Source: DASQBT01 sp963746955
GTDB lineage: Bacteria > Pseudomonadota > Gammaproteobacteria > Burkholderiales > Thiobacillaceae
DNA: 64,000 nucleotides
Assembly (NCBI GenBank): GCA_963746955.1
Contig: CAVVDR010000023.1
Location: 1 to 64,000, forward strand
Direction: 5' to 3'
The notes under the pieces were generated by a model, which saw nothing but the letters and a program-made list of their open reading frames with translations, was not told where the DNA came from and made no database searches. Shown one piece after another: positions 1-8,283 of the stretch; within the stretch, counting starts at the first letter, position 1; each line of letters opens with the position of its first letter. The position numbers were made by a program, and so were the translations under genes.

Positions 1-1
1 C

Positions 2-280
2 CTCGATGCAATCATCAGCCGGGCCCAGGCGCGCAAAACCAGGGTGGTGCTGATCGGCATGCGCCTGCCGCCCAACTACGGCGAACCTTACACCAAAGCG
101 TTTTACCGCACCTACACCGATCTCGCCGAAAAGCGGCATCTGCCGCTGGTGCCTTTCCTGCTTGAGCACGTTGCCCTGGACTTTGAGTCAATGCAGCGCG
201 ATCAGTTGCACCCCACGGCCGCGGCCCAGGCGCAGATGCTCGAGAACGTCTGGCCCACGCTTGCGCCGCTGCTGCGCTGA
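2..280 (+). CDS. TesA-like SGNH/GDSL esterase, C-terminal part
   Basis: This is the 3' end of a gene that starts before the window; the frame is open from base 2. The last 92 residues look like the C-terminus of arylesterase / lysophospholipase L1 (TesA) proteins. The text around 'RLPPNYG' matches a conserved stretch of the family. The DQLHP motif (about bases 199-213) supplies the Asp and His of the SGNH catalytic triad (block V, DxxH). TesA-type enzymes hydrolyse acyl esters or thioesters, usually in the periplasm. The signal peptide and nucleophile serine lie outside the window, so export cannot be judged. Confidence 0.8.
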   Translation, partial: LDAIISRAQARKTRVVLIGMRLPPNYGEPYTKAFYRTYTDLAEKRHLPLVPFLLEHVALDFESMQRDQLHPTAAAQAQMLENVWPTLAPLLR

Positions 281-383
281 GCGGCGGCGACGCATTTGCG
301 CGGTGTGGCAGCACGGCAAGCGATGCTTCGCCCGAAATTGGAATCCGTCTCCACTCTGATCCTGGCGATGCGTCGAACGGCTG

Positions 384-1031
384 CTATGCGCGCCTTGTGA
401 GGCTGAAGTGCATCACATCGGCAGTGGTGACGTGTTCAGTGCACTGGTAACCCAGCGCCGGCGTGTCGATGCCGGCGAAAAGGTGTTCGCCGGAGCCGAG
501 CAGGATCGGGCTGATGGCGACGTGCATCTCGTCGATTAGTCCGGCTTGGAGGTACTGCCGGATTGTGGAGACGCCGCCGCCGAGCCGGACATCCTGGCCG
601 TTGGCCGCGCCGGTTGCCCGCCGCAAGGCGGCATGGATACCGTCTGTGACAAAGTGAAAAGTTGTGCCGCCGCTCATGGCGATGGATGGCCGGGCGTAGT
701 TGGTGAGCACGAAGACGGGCGTATGGTATGGCGGGTTGTCGCCCCACCAGCCGGTCCAGGTGTCGTCGGGCCAGGGCCCTCGGACGGGTCCGAACATATT
801 GCGGCCAAGTATCCACGCCCCGATGTTGGTGAAACCGCGCGCCATGAAGTCATCATCGATTCCTCTCTCGCCTCCCTCATTTCCTTGCATCCGCTGAAAG
901 GTGCGAGTGGGGAAGACCCAGTCGTGCAGGGCGAGACCACCGGCGCCGAGCGGGTTGTCGAGGTCCTGGTTGGGGCCGGCACCGTAGCCGTCGAGGGATA
1001 TTGCGAAGTTGTGGACGCGGAGCTTAGGCAT
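384..1031 (-). CDS. Dihydrofolate reductase family protein (RibD C-terminal-like)
   Basis: A 215-residue protein of the RibD C-terminal / DHFR-like reductase superfamily. These are NADPH-dependent reductases and many are of unknown substrate. Supporting features are the N-terminal 'FAISLDGYGAGPNQD' strand, a GRNMFGPVRGPW segment typical of the YyaP/YwjB type, and a glycine-rich nucleotide-binding stretch (RLGGGVSTIRQYL). The start at 1031 is preferred over longer in-frame starts because AAGGAAAGGA lies just upstream. It is a single gene, and nothing nearby points to riboflavin or folate synthesis. The substrate is unknown. Confidence 0.8.
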   Translation of the reverse strand: MPKLRVHNFAISLDGYGAGPNQDLDNPLGAGGLALHDWVFPTRTFQRMQGNEGGERGIDDDFMARGFTNIGAWILGRNMFGPVRGPWPDDTWTGWWGDNPPYHTPVFVLTNYARPSIAMSGGTTFHFVTDGIHAALRRATGAANGQDVRLGGGVSTIRQYLQAGLIDEMHVAISPILLGSGEHLFAGIDTPALGYQCTEHVTTADVMHFSLTRRA

Positions 1032-1122
1032 GGTTTGGTCCTTTCCTTGTGCGCCAGCGCGCATTGTCAGCCATTCTCCACCGTGCCGGGCGGCTGAAAT
1101 CACTGGATCGAGTCGCGGCGCT

Positions 1123-1758
1123 TCATGGCTTTGGAATGCGGAGCCGGCTGATCATCAGCGAGCCTGAGAGCGCAAACATGAGCACGAGCGGATGCAGCTT
1201 GAAGCCGGCCATAGTGACCTCGCCGAACCACAAGTCCTGACGCACGGCGCCGAACCATCCCGCCATGGCCATCAGAAAGACGAGAAGGATCGATGTCGGT
1301 ATGGGCGTTCCTTCGAAATACTTCACCTTGCCGGTTCCATTGGACAGGGCTTCTGCAGTGACGTTGTATCGGGCAAGGCGCGATACCCCGCAGGCAATGA
1401 AGTAGGCCAGGACGATGCGATCGTATAGACCCTGCATGCCACAGCCATACGCAATGATCGCGGGGGCCACTCCGAAGGAGATGACGTCAGCGAGGGAGTC
1501 GAGCTCCTGACCCATCGTAGACGCCTTCTGCCGCCACCTTGCGACGCGTCCGTCCAGAACGTCGAATATCAAAGCCGCAAAGACGAGCCCGCACGCAAAG
1601 TAAATGTGCCTGATGTCATTCACCTGGAGGTAGGTCATCATGGAAAAGAGGGCACCCGCGCCACAGACGGCGTTCGCGAGGGTAAACCAGTCCGCGAGGT
1701 GGAACTCTCGAATCATGGAAAAGGGCTTGCGCGGTGTAGGTGTCGTCATTGGATGCAT
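1123..1758 (-). CDS. pssA: CDP-alcohol phosphatidyltransferase, probably phosphatidylserine synthase
   Basis: A 211-residue integral membrane enzyme. The CDP-alcohol phosphatidyltransferase signature DG-x2-AR-x8-G-x3-D-x3-D is complete (DGRVAR, then G and two Asp at about residues 71-94). The length, the N-terminal 'FHLADWFTLANAVCG' segment and the hydrophobic segments after the motif fit type II CDP-diacylglycerol:serine O-phosphatidyltransferase. That enzyme makes phosphatidylserine from CDP-diacylglycerol and serine, the first step to phosphatidylethanolamine. Other alcohol acceptors cannot be excluded from sequence. A degenerate copy of its 5' end lies at 3136-3181. Confidence 0.85.
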   Translation of the reverse strand: MHPMTTPTPRKPFSMIREFHLADWFTLANAVCGAGALFSMMTYLQVNDIRHIYFACGLVFAALIFDVLDGRVARWRQKASTMGQELDSLADVISFGVAPAIIAYGCGMQGLYDRIVLAYFIACGVSRLARYNVTAEALSNGTGKVKYFEGTPIPTSILLVFLMAMAGWFGAVRQDLWFGEVTMAGFKLHPLVLMFALSGSLMISRLRIPKP

Positions 1759-1967
1759 GTTTCCTGGTGATTTAGTGTGAGGTTCCGTGCCGGGATTCCG
1801 GATGTGGACGGGAAGACGAGCGCCAAGTGTACGGAATCAAGGGATCGAATCAAAAGGTCGATGTCATCTGTAGTCACTCATGAACACAAGATGTCTCGTT
1901 CAGTTTTCATCGAACTTAATGTCAAAGTCAGATCGCGCCGGGCAGGAACGCCCGCAGGTGCCATGCG

Positions 1968-2834
1968 TCAAGCCGTGCGAGAGACACCGGCATATTCCTC
2001 GAAGAGAATGTTGTTCTTGCCCGAGTTCTTGACCTTGTACATCAGACCGTCGGCGTACCGGATAGCATCGTCGGGATTCGCGGCAGGGGAGCGCAACACC
2101 GCCACGCCGATGCTGAAGCCGACCGGCCATCCGTTCCGAGCGGCAAGATCGACAAGACTTTCGCGCAGCCCGGTAAAGAACACCCGGGCACCCGCAAGGT
2201 CGGTTTCCGGAAGCAGAATTGCGAACTCGTCACCGCCGAGGCGGCCACCGAAGTCGGAGGCCCGCAGGCGTTTCGTTAGCGCGGTTGCAACCTCCTTCAG
2301 GACCTGATCGCCGACACTGTGGCCGAGGCTATCGTTGACGCCTTTGAAGCCATCCAGATCAAGATAGCCGAGGGCCAACGGGTGGCCATGCCGGGAGGCA
2401 AGCTCGAAGAGCAAGGCGCATCTTTGTGTGAAGGTGCGAGCGTTCAAGATTCCGGTCAGGCCATCTTGTTGCGCAAGTAATTCCTGAAAATCGAGAGAGC
2501 CGTGGAGGTGATCGAGAAGACTGGCAATGATGGCGAAAAACCCCAGACGGACACAGGCGTTCCACAACGGTATGGTGGAATGGCTGTATTGGTGCCCCGA
2601 GGCGTAATCGGCCGCGAGCCAGGTCATGGCAGAGATGACGCAGACGAAAAAGCCAAGACGCTTTCCCGCATACCATGAAGCGATGCCAACGGGAATCGCG
2701 TAGAAGATGGAAAGGGACAGTTCATATCCCGTCGCGAGGTCAATGGTACCAACGATTGCAACGAGCAAGAAAGAGATTATTCCAAGCTGAAAGGATGGTT
2801 GAGCCGATAGAAACCCGTTTGCTGCTCGTAGCAT
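1968..2834 (-). CDS. Membrane-anchored diguanylate cyclase (GGDEF)
   Basis: A 288-residue protein. Residues 1-110 hold four to five hydrophobic helices and act as a membrane sensor. Residues about 120-285 form a GGDEF domain. The active-site motif RLGGDEF (about residues 198-204) is intact, so the protein should make cyclic di-GMP from two GTP. RASD lies five residues before GGDEF and matches the RxxD allosteric inhibition site, so product feedback is expected. No EAL domain or dedicated partner is adjacent. The signal sensed is unknown. Confidence 0.9.
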   Translation of the reverse strand: MLRAANGFLSAQPSFQLGIISFLLVAIVGTIDLATGYELSLSIFYAIPVGIASWYAGKRLGFFVCVISAMTWLAADYASGHQYSHSTIPLWNACVRLGFFAIIASLLDHLHGSLDFQELLAQQDGLTGILNARTFTQRCALLFELASRHGHPLALGYLDLDGFKGVNDSLGHSVGDQVLKEVATALTKRLRASDFGGRLGGDEFAILLPETDLAGARVFFTGLRESLVDLAARNGWPVGFSIGVAVLRSPAANPDDAIRYADGLMYKVKNSGKNNILFEEYAGVSRTA

Positions 2835-3209
2835 GGCAACGACCCTGAGTGCAGGCGCTTAAAGAATTGAAATCAACTCTCCCGCCCCGAACTGCATCAC
2901 ATGCGCAAGATTGAATCTTGGCAAACCGGTCAATGAGAAGGGGAAGAGAGTCCGTACCGAATATTACAACGGCGGGAATTGGCCTGGCCAAGAACGTATT
3001 CAGTGCGCGCGGCGCTGATGTGCATGGCAAGATATTTCGAGCGTGGCACGCTTGATTTGTCCCCAGCCCGGCACGGTTATATCTGTGGGCTGGTGGGCTC
3101 GCGATCCAGCAAAGCCGCATTTCCCCTAAGGACTGTGAGGGTACACCAGTCCGCGAGGTGGAACTCTCAAATCATGAAAAAACTGTTCCGCGTTGAACGC
3201 CTTGTTAGG
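2835..3209. other. Intergenic stretch without a convincing gene
   Basis: These 375 bases separate the diguanylate cyclase from mrr. I see no coding frame with family resemblance. The right end holds a degenerate pssA 5' fragment (3136-3181) fused directly to an integron attC-like half site (3184-3210). This makes the region a likely junction of past insertions and deletions. Confidence 0.5.
3136..3181 (-). pseudogene. Short degenerate copy of the pssA 5' end
   Basis: On the minus strand this 45-base stretch matches pssA bases 1723-1678 with only a few differences. It covers the ATG at pssA residue 15 and the codons for REFHLADWFTL. In the copy the third codon is a TGA stop, so it cannot be expressed. 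It is either a relic of a second pssA-like gene or a small local duplication made when the neighbouring mrr segment arrived. Confidence 0.6.
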
Positions 3210-3210
3210 C
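3184..3210 (-). other. Truncated integron attC-like half site after mrr
   Basis: Reading the minus strand, the mrr TAG stop runs straight into GCCTAAC (a fit to the attC R'' box RYYYAAC), followed by AAGGCGTTCAACGCGGAAC. This is the usual left half of an integron attC site. The right half with GTTRRRY is missing, and the sequence continues into the pssA fragment. A gene stop overlapping the R'' box is common in gene cassettes. The call rests on visual match only. Confidence 0.5.
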
Positions 3211-4088
3211 TAAACCGCTTCCGCCTCGAAGAAGTCATTGTCTATAGCCTTGATTTCGTAACGGCTTTTTATTTGCACACCAACGTTATATTTGTGCATC
3301 AAGTCAACTAACCGAGAGCCGTCAATCAGAATGATTGTGTGGTGTGCATCTCTAGCCTTTGTCTTGGCCTTATCGTCAAAGGTTGATGTAGTTACAAATA
3401 TACCTTTTCGAGTATCTCCACTCATGGCACCGATAAAGTTACGTATGTCTGTTTCTCTTACTTTGGATTCCGCGTAGCGCTTCGCCTGAATATAGATTTT
3501 TTCTAGGCCTAGCTGATCTTCGTTGATGATTCCATCAATGCCGCCGTCGCCAGACTTACTCGTTTCGATGAAATCGCCATAGCCCATTTTGTTTAGGAGT
3601 ATGAGAATTATTCTTTCGAAGGTATATGGGTCAATTTCTTTGAGCTTAGAAAGCAGTTCGTCTTTTATCTTTCGCTCGATTTCTTCAAAGCCAGTATCAA
3701 TTAGGTCTTGTGGGCTGGCGGTGCTCGCAACAGTTACATTGGTCTTTGCCGTACTTTCAGGCTCGTAAAACGTGATGACATCCGACTGAAGAGCTTCAAG
3801 AGAAACGCTTTCCGCGGTCGCGGCTTTCCCCTTATCAGTGATTTGTACGTAGCCGCGCTGCGGATAATGAACCAGACCGCCTTTCTTTAAGTATGACTTA
3901 CCCCAAGCAATTCTATTTTCAATGAGACGATCTCCACTCTTAGTGGTTTGATCGCGAAGCTCTTGGGGTAACTTTGAGTAGAATTTGTCTTCTACCTTTC
4001 GAATCAATACCCTGCCATTGATAACGTCTCCATTTTTGAGCACATCGAGAATTGGAAGGAAGGTTTCGTTAAATTTTGGTAGATCCAT
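3210..4088 (-). CDS. mrr: Mrr-like type IV restriction endonuclease
   Basis: A 292-residue protein. Residues 1-90 form the winged-helix Mrr N-terminal region. Residues about 145-285 form the Mrr catalytic domain, a PD-(D/E)xK-like nuclease. The active-site strand is visible as GDGGIDG (about 180-186) followed by IYIQAKRY (about 198-205; Asp...Gln-x-Lys). Mrr-type enzymes cut DNA carrying foreign methylation. The gene is clearly AT-richer than its neighbours and has no partner gene. Its edges resemble integron cassette boundaries (GTTAGGC at 4129-4123 and GCCTAAC at 3210-3204, minus strand), so it was probably acquired. Confidence 0.88.
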   Translation of the reverse strand: MDLPKFNETFLPILDVLKNGDVINGRVLIRKVEDKFYSKLPQELRDQTTKSGDRLIENRIAWGKSYLKKGGLVHYPQRGYVQITDKGKAATAESVSLEALQSDVITFYEPESTAKTNVTVASTASPQDLIDTGFEEIERKIKDELLSKLKEIDPYTFERIILILLNKMGYGDFIETSKSGDGGIDGIINEDQLGLEKIYIQAKRYAESKVRETDIRNFIGAMSGDTRKGIFVTTSTFDDKAKTKARDAHHTIILIDGSRLVDLMHKYNVGVQIKSRYEIKAIDNDFFEAEAV

Positions 4089-4310
4089 ATATTTCTCGTT
4101 GTCGCGCGCCGGATTGAATTTAGCCTAACGTAAATTAGGCGACAAGACTTTCATTGATCCACGTCGCCTAAATCGGTAAACGCAAATTGCCAAGGCGCAA
4201 ATGCAGGGACTTATAACGGTCATCATTCAATACCTAATCCTAAAAACTGACGGATGGAAATTAAAGTCATCACGCAAGTGGGCGATGCGTTGCTTGTCCT
4301 ATGCCTTAGC
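4089..4310. other. Cassette-boundary-like region upstream of mrr
   Basis: No gene is seen here. On the minus strand, GTTAGGC (4129-4123) fits the integron R' core GTTRRRY and sits where a cassette 5' boundary would be. Next to it is an inverted repeat, TTAGGCGAC and GTCGCCTAA, spanning about 4134-4172. The arrangement suggests a worn attC- or attI-like recombination site. No integron integrase is present in the window. Confidence 0.35.
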
Positions 4311-5699
4311 CTAAAACGGCAACTCCAACCCCGCCGCCTGCTCCCCTATCACCCTCCTGAAATCCCCCTGAATCCGCTTCAACGCCGCTTCATTGTCCGC
4401 CTCAAATCGCAACACGATCACCGGCGTGGTATTGGACGGCCGCGCGAGTCCAAATCCATCCGCGTATTCCACCCGCAGGCCGTCGATGGTGATGACCTGG
4501 TCTGCCTCGGGAAACTTCGCGGTCTTCTGCAGGGTTTCCATCAGGGCGTAATGTTCGCCTTCCTTCATCTTGATTTGCAATTCAGGCGTGTTGACGGTGT
4601 CGGGCAGGCTGCGCAGGGTGGCGTTTGGGTCGGCCTGTTTGCTGAGATATTCGAGCAGGCGCGCGCCCGCATACATGCCATCGTCGAAGCCGTACCAGCG
4701 CTCCTTGAAGAATATGTGGCCGGACATTTCGCCGGCCAACAGCGCGCCGCTTTCCTTCATCTTGGCCTTGATGAAGCTGTGGCCGGTTTTCCATAGCGTG
4801 GGCTTGCCGCCGCGCTCGCGTATCCAGTCGAACAGCTTGCGCGTGGACTTGACGTCGAAGATGACTTCGGCGCCGGGGTTGCGCGACAGCACGTCGTCGG
4901 CGAACAGCATGAGCTGGCGGTCGGGGAAGATGACGCTGCCGTCCTTGGTGACCACGCCCAGGCGGTCGCCGTCGCCATCGAACGCGAAGCCCAGCTCCGC
5001 GTCCGAGGTCTTGAGCCGGGCGATCAGGTCCTCCAGGTTGTGCAGCACGGAGGGGTCGGGATGGTGGTTGGGGAAGGTGCCGTCCACGTCGCAGAACATT
5101 TCTTCCACCGTGCAGCCCATGCGGCGATAAAGTTCTGGAGCGAAGGCGCCGGGCACGCCGTTGCCGCAATCGACGATGATCTTCATCGGCCGCGCGAGCT
5201 TGACGTCGGAGGCGATGCGGCTGAGGTAGGCCTCGGCAATGTCGTGGGTCTTGTAGCTGCCGTTGGCGCCGCTCTTGTTGCCGTGGCTGAGATTGTTCTG
5301 CTCCAGACGCACGCGCAATTGCTGGATGGTGTCGCCCGACAGGGTCTCGCCGCCGATGACCATTTTGAGGCCGTTGTAGTCCGGCGGGTTGTGCGAGCCG
5401 GTGACCATGACGCAGGAATCCGTGTTGAGCGCATACGCTGCGAAGTAGGTCATCGGCGTGGCGACCATGCCCAGGTCGATCACATCGATGCCGGCTTCCT
5501 GGATGCCACGCGCCAGGGCGGCGGCCAGTTCCGGCCCGGACAGGCGGCCGTCGCGACCGATGCAGAGGGCGGTCTGGCTGCGCGCCCTTGCCTCGCTGCC
5601 GATGGCCTGGCCGATGGCCTCGACGATTTCCGGCGTGAGGGTCTTGCCTACGACGCCGCGGATGTCATAGGCCTTGAAGATTTCCTTGGGGAGATTCAT
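4311..5699 (-). CDS. algC: Phosphomannomutase/phosphoglucomutase
   Basis: A 462-residue alpha-D-phosphohexomutase. It interconverts hexose 6-phosphate and 1-phosphate for sugar-nucleotide synthesis (LPS, exopolysaccharide). The phosphoserine loop TGSHNPPDYNG (about residues 100-110, serine about 102), the metal loop DGDGDR (about 235-240) and the sugar-binding GEMSGH motif (about 317) are all present. The length matches the AlgC/ManB dual-specificity group. The start at 5699 gives the conserved N-terminus KEIFKAYDIRG. Substrate preference between mannose and glucose cannot be read from sequence. Confidence 0.92.
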   Translation of the reverse strand: MNLPKEIFKAYDIRGVVGKTLTPEIVEAIGQAIGSEARARSQTALCIGRDGRLSGPELAAALARGIQEAGIDVIDLGMVATPMTYFAAYALNTDSCVMVTGSHNPPDYNGLKMVIGGETLSGDTIQQLRVRLEQNNLSHGNKSGANGSYKTHDIAEAYLSRIASDVKLARPMKIIVDCGNGVPGAFAPELYRRMGCTVEEMFCDVDGTFPNHHPDPSVLHNLEDLIARLKTSDAELGFAFDGDGDRLGVVTKDGSVIFPDRQLMLFADDVLSRNPGAEVIFDVKSTRKLFDWIRERGGKPTLWKTGHSFIKAKMKESGALLAGEMSGHIFFKERWYGFDDGMYAGARLLEYLSKQADPNATLRSLPDTVNTPELQIKMKEGEHYALMETLQKTAKFPEADQVITIDGLRVEYADGFGLARPSNTTPVIVLRFEADNEAALKRIQGDFRRVIGEQAAGLELPF

Positions 5700-5907
5700 G
5701 GTGAGTTCGGTCAGTCGATGAATTCGCTGATTATATCGGCCCTGCGGAAATGCCACTATTCGCGCGACGTCTATGTCTTCGGGAATGTCATCGGGATTGA
5801 AGTACCGGACGGCCGCGCATTTCTGACTGGTTAGCGTGCGCTTGCAGCGCTCGCAATGAAGGCGCCGGTTGTCAGCGCGAAGCCCTCGGGGACGCGGCGG
5901 TCCAGCC

Positions 5908-6891
5908 TTACCGGGCGGCGAGAAACTTCAGGGTACGCTGCGGCAGCCAGTCGATATTGCCGGGGAAAAAGCCGCTGGGAAACGCGACATGGCCGCCTTC
6001 CGCAGGCTGTTCCAGGGTGACGCTGGCAGAAACTTCGTCCTGGGTGGGCAGGGCAGAGGCGGGCAGGAAGGGGTCGTTTTTCGCGTTCAGCACCAGGGTC
6101 GGGATGGCAATGTTCTTCAGTCCGGGCTTGCTGGAAGTGCGGGTCCAGTAATCCTCCGCATCCCTGTAGCCGTGCAGGTGCGCGGTGACCAGGGTATCGA
6201 ATTCCTGAAAGCTGGCGGCGGCCCGGATGCCGTCCGCATCCAGCGTGCCGGGGAAGCGCTTCGCTTTGGCCAGCGCCTTCTTCTTAAGGGTGGCCAGAAA
6301 ACGGGCGGTGTAGGTGACGCGATTGAAGCCGCTGTCGAGGGCATGCCCGGCGGCGTTCATGTCCACCGGCGCGGATACGCCCACTGCGCCCTTGACCAGT
6401 TCGCCGGCCTGTTCGCCCGTGTCACCCAGCCATTTGAGCAGGGCATTGCCGCCCAGCGAAATGGCAACGGCATAGATCGGAGCGTTGGGGTACTCGGTTT
6501 TGACGTGTCGGAGCATGGCTTCGATTTCCGCCACGTCGCCCGCGAAGTAAGCCCGCGGCAGCCGGTTGGGCTCGCCCGAGCAGCCGCGGAAATGCGGCAC
6601 CACGCCGCGCCAGCCTTTCTTCTTCACGGCATCCATCAGGTCGCGTGCATAGAAGCTTTGCGAGCAGCCTTCCAGGCCATGAAACAGCACCACGATGGGA
6701 GCGTCGTCAGTTTCTGCATCCACCCAGTCGGCATCGATGAAATCGCCATCCGGCCACTCCCAGCGCTCGCGCCGGTAGTTGATGTCCGGGCCGCGCAAGA
6801 ACGCTGCGGTGTAGAGGGTTTGCAAATTGCCGCCCGGCAGCCAGGCGGGGGCGACGTAGTCCGTCTGGCTATAGGCGAAGCCACTCGACAA
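5908..6891 (-). CDS. YheT-family alpha/beta hydrolase
   Basis: A 327-residue cytosolic alpha/beta-fold hydrolase. It shows the YheT/YbhT signature: an N-terminal 'LPGGNLQTL', the HGLEG oxyanion region (about residue 70), FRGCSGE, and the nucleophile elbow AISLGGN (about 144-150). The acid Asp lies in AKNDPFLP and the His in EGGHVAFP near the C-terminus. Members are esterase-like, and their physiological substrate is not established. A decayed sigma-factor remnant lies upstream. Confidence 0.85.
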   Translation of the reverse strand: MSSGFAYSQTDYVAPAWLPGGNLQTLYTAAFLRGPDINYRRERWEWPDGDFIDADWVDAETDDAPIVVLFHGLEGCSQSFYARDLMDAVKKKGWRGVVPHFRGCSGEPNRLPRAYFAGDVAEIEAMLRHVKTEYPNAPIYAVAISLGGNALLKWLGDTGEQAGELVKGAVGVSAPVDMNAAGHALDSGFNRVTYTARFLATLKKKALAKAKRFPGTLDADGIRAAASFQEFDTLVTAHLHGYRDAEDYWTRTSSKPGLKNIAIPTLVLNAKNDPFLPASALPTQDEVSASVTLEQPAEGGHVAFPSGFFPGNIDWLPQRTLKFLAAR

Positions 6892-7029
6892 GCTTATGGG
6901 GATACTCCAGAAGAAATTGGCGCCAAGCCGTTTTATCTTAACGCATACGGGCTGACCGCGCCGGGCAGAAACCGCAGGCGGCCGGCTTCAGTGGTCACCC
7001 GATCATGCGGCTTGCCTTTGGGCGCCATG

Positions 7030-7157
7030 TGGGCGTGCGAACGGCAAATCATCAACAGCCAGGCCATCACCTCGCCCCGGCTGCCGTCGAACCGCTTGGC
7101 CTCACGCCAGGGCTTGCCAGAACGTTTCCACCGGCACCTCCTCGGCCAGATTCTTGC
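7030..7157 (-). pseudogene. Decayed ECF sigma factor fragment (region 2)
   Basis: Two minus-strand frames together read like sigma region 2 of an ECF sigma factor. One gives AEEVPVETFWQALA and a stop. After a one-base shift the other gives WREAKRFDGSRGEVMAWLL and then MICRSHA, which resembles the conserved helix around 'SVMAWLLTIARSRALD'. Neither a promoter-contacting region 4 nor a start is present. The remnant lies downstream of the HMA-like gene at 7232-7609. Calling it a pseudogene is an inference from motif resemblance. Confidence 0.5.
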
Positions 7158-7231
7158 CCCCAGTGGGGAATAGCCCGGGAGTTGGGGTGGAACTTGCAAG
7201 CAGTGCTGTCGGCAGTTCGTATCCTCACTTC

Positions 7232-7609
7232 TCAAGTCCCCGAGTCGGTATCGTTACCCCGCCAGGGCGAAGGGGGGCGGCTGCAGCACGCGCCGCCTTT
7301 GGATAGCGCATTCGACCTGGCATTCGTATCCAGAAACCGATACCAGGCAAACCTGCAACGCCACCAGACGCTTGTGGGCCGATGCAGCCCGGCCTCGTCA
7401 AGCAGATGTTCAATGTCGCGGAAATTGACGCCGGAGGCGTCGTAAGCCAGGCGCAGGTGACTTCCATCGACACGAACATCCTCGATCCAATCGGTCGCGC
7501 GAAGCATCTGCACCGCCTGGTCCAGTTCTTCAGGCCGGACTTCGGCCAGGGGAATCCTGCGCCTGACCCGGAAAGCCGTGGATTCACGTGCTGACTTCAG
7601 TGGCTCCAT
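7232..7609 (-). CDS. Small HMA-fold-like protein of unknown function
   Basis: A 125-residue protein whose middle (about residues 25-85) has the beta-alpha-beta pattern of a heavy-metal-associated-like domain. The metal-binding CxxC is absent. The start at 7609 is supported by GAGAAGGAAG just upstream. It is the last gene of a minus-strand group with a cytochrome c, a Met/Gly-rich protein and a CusF-like protein, so a link to metal handling is plausible. The C-terminus is rich in Arg and Ser and may be partly degraded. Confidence 0.55.
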   Translation of the reverse strand: MEPLKSARESTAFRVRRRIPLAEVRPEELDQAVQMLRATDWIEDVRVDGSHLRLAYDASGVNFRDIEHLLDEAGLHRPTSVWWRCRFAWYRFLDTNARSNALSKGGACCSRPPSPWRGNDTDSGT

Positions 7610-7634
7610 GCTTCCTTCTCCGTGTTGGCGCCAG

Positions 7635-8225
7635 TCAGTGGCCATGCTCGTCACCATGCCCATGCGCGCCGTAGGCGTGGTTCTCCGCGTGTGCACTGCC
7701 CGCAGCCACCAGAGCCTGATAACGCGCCTTCGGCATGTCCCGAACCTGGCGCAGGAAAGCCACCATGTCCCAGATCTGCTGGTCGGTATGGCTCAGGCCC
7801 CAGGCCGGCATGGCGGTCAGCTTGACGCCGTGCTTGATAGTCCAGAAGGCGGTTTTCGTGTCATCAATTCCATTCGAGGGCAGATCCGGCGGCCGGGGGT
7901 TGAGCCCGCGTCGCAGTTCGCTGTTTTCCATTCCCGGCGCCAGATGACAACCCGTGCACATTTCATCGTACAGGCCGGCCCCGGCTGCGATGCGCTGTGG
8001 CTGGTCCAGACTGTCCGGCACTGCAAGGTTTCGTGCCCGCGCGGTTATGGACTGCTCGCGCACGGCCTCGATCAATCTGGCGGTGATCTTCCAGTGCGGT
8101 GCGTCGGCTGCCACATTGTAGCCGCCGAACCAGATGTATGCGGCCACGGCAGCCATCACGGCCAGTGCAACAATACTGAGCAGGGTGAAGCTGCCGCGAA
8201 CGGCTGCAAGGTTTCTTCTTGGCAT
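7635..8225 (-). CDS. Membrane-anchored c-type cytochrome
   Basis: A 196-residue protein with one N-terminal transmembrane helix (about residues 13-34) and a periplasmic monohaem cytochrome c domain. The haem-binding motif CTGCH is at about residues 90-94, and a Met in 'KLTAMPAWG' (about 135) is a plausible sixth ligand. The C-terminus is an unusual His-rich tail (HAENHAYGAHGHGDEHGH) that could bind metal. It lies between the HMA-like and Met/Gly-rich genes on the same strand, which suggests a shared envelope electron-transfer or copper-related role (inference). Confidence 0.82.
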   Translation of the reverse strand: MPRRNLAAVRGSFTLLSIVALAVMAAVAAYIWFGGYNVAADAPHWKITARLIEAVREQSITARARNLAVPDSLDQPQRIAAGAGLYDEMCTGCHLAPGMENSELRRGLNPRPPDLPSNGIDDTKTAFWTIKHGVKLTAMPAWGLSHTDQQIWDMVAFLRQVRDMPKARYQALVAAGSAHAENHAYGAHGHGDEHGH

Positions 8226-8283
8226 GATGCGCAAATATCCAGCCAGGCCAGGGTGTGGCGCGTTGCTGCCACGCCCCACAATC

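Noticed and set aside
5040..7173. Long plus-strand ORFs opposite phosphomannomutase and the YheT-like gene
   Set aside because: They are antisense shadows in GC-rich DNA; the minus-strand products have full catalytic motifs and the plus-strand texts do not.
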